Source: Geobacteraceae bacterium (GTDB taxonomy: Bacteria > Desulfobacterota > Desulfuromonadia > Desulfuromonadales > Geopsychrobacteraceae). From it: a DNA stretch of 6,593 bases. The position numbers were made by a program, and so were the translations under genes. Where the stretch lies: the NCBI GenBank assembly GCA_027064785.1, contig JAMOPE010000410.1, positions 1 to 6,593 of the forward strand, read 5' to 3'. The notes beneath the pieces were generated by a model. The model did no database searches and was not told the origin of the DNA. It was given only the letters and a program-made list of their open reading frames with translations. Numbering within the stretch: the stretch's first letter is position 1; every line of letters begins with the position of its first letter. This document shows positions 1 through 6,126 of this stretch, piece after piece.

Positions 1-1782
1 GAGACGCTTGTCGGCCGAAAGGTTCAGAACACAGTTGGAGAGCAGCAGATCGGTGCTGTCGGTTTCAAGTGGGAGCTCTTCAAGGTAGCCTTTACGGAAT
101 TCGATATTATCGTAGCCGAGGTTTCTGCGGACTTCGGTCGCCCCTTCCTCGGCGATAGAGAGCATCGGATCAAGCATGTCGATGCCGATACTGCGCCCGT
201 TTCGCCCGGCCAGCCGTGCCGCAATGAAGATTTCAATCCCACGGCCGCTGCCGAGGTCGACAATTGTTTCACCGGGTTTGATGTCGGCATCAAGAACCGG
301 ACTGCCGCAACCATAACCACGAAAGCGGAATTTTTCGGGAATGTGGGAAATATCGCTGTCGGCGTAGCAGACGGGATTGAGAATGTCGTCTTTGGTGTTG
401 GTTGCGGCGGCTCCGTAATAATCTTTGACAATGCTGCGGCTGTCTTTAGCAGCGATTGCCAGCAGACAGTTGGCATGGGTGAGGGCAACATCGCCATGGG
501 CACCGCAACTTTCAAGGATATCGCCCATCTTCAAGCGTAGCTCTGGTGACTCCTTTTCAGCAAAGCGGGTTGCTTCCCGCTTGATCAGCCAGAAGATAAT
601 GTGTTCGTACAGAGGGAGATAGGGATCGCTTCCCGAAAACTGGCCGTTATGAATCCATGAGTGGTCAAGATCTCCACCGCCGGTCAAGTAGCGCAGCGGA
701 TCATCGTTTTTGGCAACGGTCGTCTGACGAATTTTTTGCAGAACCGGACTGTGGTGCCAGCTGGTGGCAAGATCTGTAGCGATTTCTGTTTTTAACTGCG
801 GTGTCCCGACCAGTGCTGCTGAAGGGTAGAGGTGCCCGTCAGGTCCGATCGCAGCCGATTCACAGCCACTGCTGCTGCCGTCGTGAATTGTTCCCGCCGG
901 GGCGAAAATCTGGGTTTTTAATGCCGTGAGATTATCAATCTGGATTCCAAGCTGCTCCGCCTTTTCAACGGCAGCAATAAAATGGGGAATGATCTCAACA
1001 GGCGGGACAAATTCTTTCGCGACTCCGCGTCCCTGGACGAAATACCAGAGATAATGGAGGTTTGCAGCCCCCACTGCGGCTGCAAAATCGACCAGTCCTC
1101 CCATATCATAAAGGTTGCGCTGTTCAACACACATCGACAAGGTGATGGGAATTTTTTTCTCTTTCAGCACCAATAACTGCTTTCGCAGCTGGTTGAACGT
1201 CCCGTGACCGCGGATCGCATCATGCCGGTCGCCCAGACCATCGACACTGATCTGCAGGTGGATACGACTTAAATCATGATTGCCACTGAGAAGTTTCTTC
1301 AACAGCAACCCGTTGGTCAGAATGACGACGTGACAATCGGAATATTTAAGCAGACCAGTGAGGATTTCATCGATTTCAGGATGAAAAAATGGTTCACCAC
1401 CGGTTAAAGCGAAGATCCGGCAGCCAAGCTCGACAGCCTCTGCCGCACGGTCGAGAATTTGTCGGGCACTCAGCTCTTCGGTCGCTTCAGGTCCCGAAGT
1501 GAAAAGACAATGATGACAGCTGAGATTGCAGCGGTTGGTCACGTGAAACCATAACTCTTTTAATTGCTCTGTTTGCAGTGACTCAGCTCGCCCGGTGTAG
1601 TTGCTGAACGGGGCATCGGGTAACCTCTGGAGAAACTTCTGTCGCAGGGGGTGCTGCTGATTGCTCTGCAACAACAGGTCTCCGCATGTGTTGGGGACAA
1701 ACCAGGTGGGGCGATCAGAACGGATGTAAATCGGAAGCTGATCAAATTCGTAACGCGTCCAGAGCTGTGGATTGTATGACAT
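1..1782 (-). CDS. Radical SAM / ArsM-like methyltransferase fusion protein (3' end beyond the window)
   Basis: The frame is open from ATG at 1782 to the left edge (594 codons, no stop), so the C-terminus is missing. The start is supported by AAGGA six bases upstream. An N-terminal stretch of about 80 residues precedes a radical SAM domain: [4Fe-4S] cysteines C85, C89 and C92 (CNLSCHHC), GGEP at 128-131 and ISVDG at 178-182. A possible SPASM-like remnant follows around C307 (GCES...DGHLYP), with only one clear cysteine. A linker holds C426 and C439. From about residue 452 the protein resembles arsenite methyltransferase: DYYG (454-457), C472, YGCG (490-493), SAM motif I DLGSGRG (509-515), GIDM, and SNCVLNLS (C584). 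By alignment from memory, C472, C492 and C584 match human AS3MT C32, C61 and C156; the C206 equivalent would lie outside. A role in methylating arsenic, or a related soft element, coupled to radical chemistry is inferred. The radical SAM part lacks an obvious resemblance to ArsS. It is the last visible gene of the operon. Confidence 0.9.
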   Translation of the reverse strand, partial: MSYNPQLWTRYEFDQLPIYIRSDRPTWFVPNTCGDLLLQSNQQHPLRQKFLQRLPDAPFSNYTGRAESLQTEQLKELWFHVTNRCNLSCHHCLFTSGPEATEELSARQILDRAAEAVELGCRIFALTGGEPFFHPEIDEILTGLLKYSDCHVVILTNGLLLKKLLSGNHDLSRIHLQISVDGLGDRHDAIRGHGTFNQLRKQLLVLKEKKIPITLSMCVEQRNLYDMGGLVDFAAAVGAANLHYLWYFVQGRGVAKEFVPPVEIIPHFIAAVEKAEQLGIQIDNLTALKTQIFAPAGTIHDGSSSGCESAAIGPDGHLYPSAALVGTPQLKTEIATDLATSWHHSPVLQKIRQTTVAKNDDPLRYLTGGGDLDHSWIHNGQFSGSDPYLPLYEHIIFWLIKREATRFAEKESPELRLKMGDILESCGAHGDVALTHANCLLAIAAKDSRSIVKDYYGAAATNTKDDILNPVCYADSDISHIPEKFRFRGYGCGSPVLDADIKPGETIVDLGSGRGIEIFIAARLAGRNGRSIGIDMLDPMLSIAEEGATEVRRNLGYDNIEFRKGYLEELPLETDSTDLLLSNCVLNLSADKRL

Positions 1783-1788
1783 TGTTAT

Positions 1789-1793
1789 TCCTT
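1789..1793 (-). promoter_or_regulatory. Ribosome binding site of the radical SAM/methyltransferase gene
   Basis: The minus strand reads AAGGA, six bases before the ATG at 1782-1780. It lies in the 60-base gap after the flavoprotein stop codon (1845-1843) and fixes the start of the fusion protein. I see no convincing promoter or terminator hairpin in this gap, which fits read-through from the upstream genes. Confidence 0.7.
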
Positions 1794-1842
1794 GAAAATA
1801 TATGATTCACCCATCTTGCAAAGCCGGGGAATTGGTCAATTA

Positions 1843-3984
1843 TTAGCTTCTACGCCAGTGGTGATATTTTTCAACCCAGTGGAGCAGCTTTTCGGGAGCA
1901 TGGGCTCGCTTCCATTCGCCAGCAGCCATCTTATTCATTTCAGCTAGGGTTGGATAGATATGAATTGTGCCGAGAACTTTATTCAGACCAAGATTGTACT
2001 TCATTGCCAGAACATATTCTGCCAAAAGGTCTCCGGCATGATGACCGACAATGGTGACGCCGAGGATAGTATCGTTGCCCGGTTTTGTCAGTATTTTAAC
2101 CCAGCCCCGATCTTCACTGTCGGCAATCGCCCGGTCAAGATCATCGATTCCATAGCGGGTGACTTCGAAGGGAATCCTCTGTTGTGTTGCTTCCGTTTCG
2201 TTTAATCCAACCCGGGCAACTTCAGCATCAGTAAACGTACACCACGGAATGACCCGGTCATCGACTTTGAAACTTTTGATGGCTCCAAACAGGGCATTGA
2301 CTGCTGCGTACCAGGCTTGATGTGCCGAGGTGTGGGTGAATTGATATGGACCGGTGACATCACCAACACAATAGATATTCGGAAAATTGGTGCGTAAAAA
2401 GGGATCCGCTGCAATGGTTCCCTGCGGGTTGAGATTGATATTGAGCTCTTCAAGACCAAAGCCGGTCACATTGGCTTTGCGGCCTACTGCAATCAGTAAC
2501 TGATCAAATTCAATCTCGACTGTATCTCCCTGATGATCGCAAATAAGCCACTGCCGCTGCTCGTCTTGTCGGACTTCAATAGCCTGATGTTCGGTTCGGA
2601 CAATGACTCCATCGGCTGCAAATGCTTGTTGAATATGTTCACTGACGTCGGGGTCTTCACGGGACATAATCCTTGAGCCACGTTCAATTTGAGTGACAAG
2701 GCTTCCCAGCCGAGCGAAGGCCTGGGTCATCTCGCAGCCGATCGGACCGCCTCCAAGAATAACCAACTTTTCAGGTCGTTGCCGTAGCTTCCAGATGGTA
2801 TCGGAGGTCAGGTAGTCGATATCCTCAAGCCCCTTAATCGGTGGGATAAATGGTGATGCTCCTGTCGCGATGATAATATTGCGGGTTGTCAGAGTCTCGC
2901 CGTTGACTTCAACTCTCCAAGGGGAGGTGATTTTTGCCTCTCCTTCGATGACATCGACACCGAGCTTGGTGTAGCGTTCAACGGAGTCGTGAGGTTCGAC
3001 CTGGGTGATTTTCTGCTGAACGCGTTCCATCACTGTAGAAAAGTCGTAATCGACTTCGGTCTTGTTGAAACCGAATTCCCGGGCCCGTTTTGCGTAAGAA
3101 ACCATTTTGGCACTGCGGATCAGAGCTTTGCTGGGGACACAACCGGTATTCAGACAGTCTCCACCCATTTTGTGTTTTTCGATTAGGGCAACTTTAGCTT
3201 TAACGGCGGCAGCAATGTAAGAGCTGACCAGTCCACCGCTTCCTGCTCCGATAACGACAATATTGTAATCAAATTTTTGTGGTTTTTTGTAGTTGGCAAA
3301 GATTTTTTGGGCTTGAAAAATTGCTAGTAGGCGTTTCGCAACCAACGGGAAAACACCAAGGAGGGCAAATGAAAGCAACAGCCCGGGAGAAAGAATACCA
3401 CTGGCCGATTCAAGTTGCCCAATCCGCGTTCCGGCATTAACAAAGACGAATGTCCCTGCCAGCATGCCAATCTGACTGACAACGTAGTAGGTTGTAGTTT
3501 TCAGCGGAGTGAGGCCCATCACCAGATTGATGACAAAAAACGGGAAGAGGGGAACCAGTCGCAAAGAAAACAGATAGAAGGCCCCCTCTTTTTCGATTCC
3601 TTCATTGATCGCCTGGAGCTTGTCCCCAAACTTGTTCTGTACCCAATCACGTAACAGAAAGCGTGAAACCAGAAAGGCCAGAGTCGCACCGATGGTGCTG
3701 GCAAAGCTGACAACGATCAGTGCTGTCCATAAACCGAACAGTGCCCCGCCTGCCAGTGTCATAATTGTTGCTCCCGGGAGGGAGAGGGCCGTGACTAGAA
3801 TGTAGATGAAGAAGTAGCTCAACAACGTTGAGAATTGATGGTTCTGGTAGTAGATATCGAAGCGTTGCTGTTGATTTTTAAGATAATCGAGAGTCAGGTA
3901 CTGACCGAGATCAAAGATAAAAAAGCTGGCGACCAGAAGGATGATGATGGCTAGGATGATAATTTTACCGGTGCGACGGTTCAT
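1843..3984 (-). CDS. TVP38/TMEM64 membrane domain fused to FAD-dependent pyridine nucleotide-disulfide oxidoreductase
   Basis: The protein has 713 residues from ATG 3984, preceded by AGAGGA; a TTG at 4005 would add seven residues but has no better binding site. Residues 1-225 are a membrane domain of the TVP38/TMEM64 (SNARE-associated, DedA-like) family: a first helix at about 8-25, then hydrophobic segments at about 52-72, 76-106, 135-158, 166-184 and 200-222, with the family-like region SLPGATIMTLAGG near 68-80 and FSLRLVPLFPF near 139-149. Residues 240-713 form a two-dinucleotide-binding flavoprotein: FAD motif GAGSGG (246-251), redox disulfide C277-x4-C282 in GGDCLNTGCVPSK, NAD(P) motif GGGPIG (411-416), second FAD motif YCVGD (538-542) and a C-terminal dimerisation domain. 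The usual HPTxxE catalytic pair of lipoamide dehydrogenase reads Y677-PTLA-E682, so the base histidine is tyrosine. There is no heavy-metal-binding N-domain and no C-terminal Cys-Cys pair, so a true MerA is unlikely. A membrane-tethered NAD(P)H-dependent disulfide or metal(loid)-linked reductase is inferred; the substrate is unknown. Confidence 0.93.
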   Translation of the reverse strand: MNRRTGKIIILAIIILLVASFFIFDLGQYLTLDYLKNQQQRFDIYYQNHQFSTLLSYFFIYILVTALSLPGATIMTLAGGALFGLWTALIVVSFASTIGATLAFLVSRFLLRDWVQNKFGDKLQAINEGIEKEGAFYLFSLRLVPLFPFFVINLVMGLTPLKTTTYYVVSQIGMLAGTFVFVNAGTRIGQLESASGILSPGLLLSFALLGVFPLVAKRLLAIFQAQKIFANYKKPQKFDYNIVVIGAGSGGLVSSYIAAAVKAKVALIEKHKMGGDCLNTGCVPSKALIRSAKMVSYAKRAREFGFNKTEVDYDFSTVMERVQQKITQVEPHDSVERYTKLGVDVIEGEAKITSPWRVEVNGETLTTRNIIIATGASPFIPPIKGLEDIDYLTSDTIWKLRQRPEKLVILGGGPIGCEMTQAFARLGSLVTQIERGSRIMSREDPDVSEHIQQAFAADGVIVRTEHQAIEVRQDEQRQWLICDHQGDTVEIEFDQLLIAVGRKANVTGFGLEELNINLNPQGTIAADPFLRTNFPNIYCVGDVTGPYQFTHTSAHQAWYAAVNALFGAIKSFKVDDRVIPWCTFTDAEVARVGLNETEATQQRIPFEVTRYGIDDLDRAIADSEDRGWVKILTKPGNDTILGVTIVGHHAGDLLAEYVLAMKYNLGLNKVLGTIHIYPTLAEMNKMAAGEWKRAHAPEKLLHWVEKYHHWRRS

Positions 3985-3987
3985 AGA

Positions 3988-3993
3988 TCCTCT
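3988..3993 (-). promoter_or_regulatory. Ribosome binding site choosing ATG 3984 for the TVP38-flavoprotein
   Basis: The minus strand reads AGAGGA three bases before the ATG at 3984-3982. This lies inside the longer possible reading frame starting with TTG at 4005. The purine-rich site, and the fact that the hydrophobic segment starts soon after this ATG (MNRRTGK then hydrophobic residues, a normal membrane-anchor layout), favour 3984 as the start. Confidence 0.6.
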
Positions 3994-4086
3994 TTTCTCC
4001 CGCAAACGGATATCGGGTTTTCATTATGATAGCCGTTGCTGCAAGAGAGAATGTCAGGGAGCTTACTTTGTTTGTGCTTTTGTCTT

Positions 4087-4767
4087 TTAATTGCTGGTAA
4101 AACTGATATCGCCATAACTGGCGGCGACTGAATCTTTTGAATTGTCGCTGTCGGTCATGATGGCGACTACGTGAATTGTTTTGATCTCTTCTCCGAAAAT
4201 GGCTTTCATATCTTCGTAGACATTGCGCTTCTCCCGATACCAGACGCCCTGTTTGTCGGTCGAAGAGCGTACGGCAAGGAGCATCGCATTTTTGCCGGCA
4301 AATGCGTTCGGCCAGACAGAGTTGGTTTTCTCTGATGAAGCCCAGACGTAGTTAATAGCTCGGGTGTTCCAGAAGAACAGTCCCCCTTTGACAACGACAT
4401 AAATTCTGGCGACATAGTCATCTCCGGCTTTGGTTCGCTCGGCAAGGGGCGGGTGAAGCTTGTCGGCACGCCACTCCCAGTTTAGATAGGGGTGGGTTGA
4501 CAGATCGATCTCGACTTCTTTGAACAGCCCTGATGCAGCGGCATTGGTGGACGCTTGAAGGATGACCCGATCGTCCTCCTTGACCAGCTGATAATGAGTT
4601 TTACCGGAAAATTCCTTCTCTTCCCATCCCGCAAGGGTATTGTGCGAAAACTCACCAATCGGGATGGACATTTCCCTTTGATTCTGAGCAGCAAAAAGCG
4701 AGAAAGGGATAAAAAAGGTTATAAATAGGAGCGTAGCTGTCATTATCCTCCTAGTCTGAATAGTCAT
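4087..4767 (-). CDS. Exported DUF3047 family protein
   Basis: The protein has 226 residues from ATG 4767. An upstream in-frame start at 4842 would sit inside the previous gene and bury the signal peptide, so 4767 is preferred; a strong AGGTGA lies just before it. Residues 1-27 look like a Sec signal peptide: RR near the start, a hydrophobic core at about 10-25 and a break at FAAQ. The rest matches DUF3047 as I remember the family: YLNWEWR (94-100), ERTKAGDDYVARIYVV (110-125), INYVWAS (138-144), VWPNAFAG (151-158), an arginine-rich RNVYEDMKAIFGEE segment, and a terminal MTDSDN...ASYGDI (204-221). No biochemical role is established for the family that I can name, and no catalytic residues are obvious. 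It probably acts in the periplasm. The start lies four bases past the stop of the glycosyltransferase gene, so the two are likely translationally coupled. A 102-base gap separates it from the flavoprotein gene. Confidence 0.9.
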   Translation of the reverse strand: MTIQTRRIMTATLLFITFFIPFSLFAAQNQREMSIPIGEFSHNTLAGWEEKEFSGKTHYQLVKEDDRVILQASTNAAASGLFKEVEIDLSTHPYLNWEWRADKLHPPLAERTKAGDDYVARIYVVVKGGLFFWNTRAINYVWASSEKTNSVWPNAFAGKNAMLLAVRSSTDKQGVWYREKRNVYEDMKAIFGEEIKTIHVVAIMTDSDNSKDSVAASYGDISFTSN

Positions 4768-4771
4768 GGAA

Positions 4772-4777
4772 TCACCT
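4772..4777 (-). promoter_or_regulatory. Ribosome binding site of the DUF3047 gene, overlapping the upstream stop codon
   Basis: The minus strand reads AGGTGA four bases before the ATG at 4767-4765. Its last three bases are the TGA stop codon of the glycosyltransferase gene, an arrangement typical of translational coupling. It decides the start of DUF3047 in favour of the position giving a normal signal peptide. Confidence 0.7.
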
Positions 4778-6118
4778 TTTCTTTTTGCCTCGATAGAAAT
4801 GGCTGAGTCTTTGGATTGGGATTCCAAGGAGAAAACCGACAATCATCAGCTGGTTGGTTACGGTGGTGCGTATTGCTCCCAGGGTTTTCCAGCGGCGTGC
4901 TGAAGTTACCGCAGCTTCCGGCAGCGTTACAATTGTACCACGTCGGCGGAGTTTGCGTACAAAGGCAAAATCTTCCATGATTGGCAGGAGTGGAAATCCA
5001 CCAAGGCCCTCAAATGTTTCGCGGCGTAAAAATAACCCTTGATCACCATAGGGAAGTTGGAAACGGGTTGAGCGGAGGTTTGTTCCCCACTCAATGACGC
5101 GCATGACAGTCCCTGTATGATCCGTCTTGAAACGAAAAGCTCCGGCAGAGACGCATGGATCTTTCAGCACTGAAATAATTAAATCGGGGTAGTTGGCAGG
5201 GAGCAGAGTGTCAGCATGGAGAAATAATAAATATTTCCCCCGACTCACTGCCGCACCACGGTTTAATTGTGCTGCTCGACCGCCAGCAGCAACAATAAGC
5301 TTAACCCCTGATCTCGTCGCAATCTCACCCGTTGTGTCGTCACTGCCCCCATCCGCAACAATAATTTCGACACTTTTGAGTCTCTGCAAATTATGGAGGG
5401 TCTTTTCGAGAGTCTGCGCTTCGTTGAGGGTTGGGATAATAACTGAAAGCCTTGGGGTGCAGTAGATGAGATCGCAGAATCTCGAATCATCTCTCAATTG
5501 GGGTAGGTCATCCGGGCGGTCAATATCAGACAGTCTCTCTAATATTGCGACTTTCAGCCCCCGGCGTGCCGCAATCACCAGCGTTTGCCGTAATACTTTA
5601 TCGGTTCCCCATTCGATACCGGCGAACAGTTCGGGGTAATGTTCTTTCATCCCGATGAGATAGTACCCGCCATCATCTGCCGGGCCGACAACAAGATCGT
5701 GATCTATAAGACTCTTCTCTGCCTGATGCAATCGCGCCGGGGAAAGCTTTGGGGCGTCCGTCCCGATTCCGATAGCGCAATGTGTTCCGTTTTTGAATGC
5801 TGCGGTGAAGGCGCATTTCATCCGTTCACCTAAATCATCTCCAAATTGTTCCAAATAGGTGAGATCGCTTCCCAGCCAGTTACGAAAAGCTGTTTCTGTT
5901 GCGCCGGTGTAATGGAGGCTGATTTTCCGTTTCGGACTCTCCGTTTTCTGACACCATAGCCGGGCTGTCTCGACCGTCACTTCAGCCATTCTGCGGTGAA
6001 GTTGAGCAGCATTAGCGGCACCGATTGCCGGAATAAGTCGGGTCTTGGCTTTTCCTGCGGAGGGGTATTTACTAAAAATTAAAAGTTGAGTCGTTGGTTT
6101 GGTTGTCATCTTGTTCAA
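4772..6118 (-). CDS. Two-domain glycosyltransferase: TIGR04282 (DUF2064) fused to TIGR04283 family-2 glycosyltransferase
   Basis: The protein has 448 residues if it starts at TTG 6118, or 445 from ATG 6109. The TTG sits four bases after AGGA, while the ATG is 13 bases away, so TTG is slightly favoured. Residues 10-215 match the DUF2064/TIGR04282 nucleotidyltransferase-like fold: FSKYPSAGKAKTRL (15-28), GTDAPKL (119-125), GPADDGGYYLIG (145-156) and DIDRPDDL (198-205). Residues 223-448 match TIGR04283, a GT-A family-2 transferase: SVIIPTLNEA (225-234), ADGGSDDTT (255-263), GRAAQLNRGA (280-289), LHADT (300-304, the metal/nucleotide-sugar DxD-like site), GAFRF, YGDQGLFLRR (357-366), MEDF (381-384) and a terminal LSHFYR. 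There is no signal peptide, so it is cytosolic. These two families are usually separate adjacent genes; NCBI names them arsenosugar-biosynthesis glycosyltransferases from genomic context. Sugar transfer to, or activation for, an arsenic- or selenium-related metabolite is inferred. The donor and acceptor are unknown. Confidence 0.93.
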   Translation of the reverse strand: MNKMTTKPTTQLLIFSKYPSAGKAKTRLIPAIGAANAAQLHRRMAEVTVETARLWCQKTESPKRKISLHYTGATETAFRNWLGSDLTYLEQFGDDLGERMKCAFTAAFKNGTHCAIGIGTDAPKLSPARLHQAEKSLIDHDLVVGPADDGGYYLIGMKEHYPELFAGIEWGTDKVLRQTLVIAARRGLKVAILERLSDIDRPDDLPQLRDDSRFCDLIYCTPRLSVIIPTLNEAQTLEKTLHNLQRLKSVEIIVADGGSDDTTGEIATRSGVKLIVAAGGRAAQLNRGAAVSRGKYLLFLHADTLLPANYPDLIISVLKDPCVSAGAFRFKTDHTGTVMRVIEWGTNLRSTRFQLPYGDQGLFLRRETFEGLGGFPLLPIMEDFAFVRKLRRRGTIVTLPEAAVTSARRWKTLGAIRTTVTNQLMIVGFLLGIPIQRLSHFYRGKKKR

Positions 6119-6122
6119 TTAT

Positions 6123-6126
6123 TCCT
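6123..6126 (-). promoter_or_regulatory. Ribosome binding site of the glycosyltransferase fusion, overlapping the ChaN-PDZ stop codon
   Basis: The minus strand reads AGGA within TAGGAATAATTG. The TAG at 6127-6125 ends the upstream gene, and the TTG at 6118-6116 follows four bases after the AGGA. The second candidate start, ATG at 6109-6107, lacks its own purine-rich site. The two genes are therefore tightly coupled, with a likely non-ATG start. Confidence 0.5.

Noticed and set aside
24..1745. Several short open frames of 60-163 codons on both strands
   Set aside because: They are overlapped by the continuous 594-codon radical SAM/methyltransferase frame, have no recognisable domains, and read like shadow translations rich in Ser, Arg and Pro.
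1..1782. A selenocysteine codon, as in some arsenosugar-associated 'selenodomain' proteins
   Set aside because: No in-frame TGA occurs in the 594 codons, and the key positions are ordinary cysteine codons.
1783..1842. Promoter-like TTGCAA and TATATT in the 60-base gap before the radical SAM gene
   Set aside because: The hexamers are only 13 bases apart on the minus strand, too short for a standard promoter. AT-rich sequence before a ribosome binding site explains it.
3936..3962. Repetitive gatgatg/aggatgat run
   Set aside because: It encodes the Ile/Leu-rich first membrane helix of the TVP38 domain; low-complexity codons explain the repetition.
1843..3984. Annotation as mercuric reductase (MerA) or lipoamide dehydrogenase
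   Set aside because: It lacks the MerA heavy-metal-binding domain and C-terminal vicinal cysteines, and lacks the His of the lipoamide dehydrogenase HPTxxE pair; it also carries a membrane domain foreign to both.
3985..4086. Possible internal promoter in the 102-base gap before the flavoprotein gene (minus strand CTGACA and TATCAT/CATAAT)
   Set aside because: The spacing between the best -35-like and -10-like hexamers is 20 or more bases, outside the usual range, and neither match is strong. No operator-like palindrome or terminator hairpin was seen there either.
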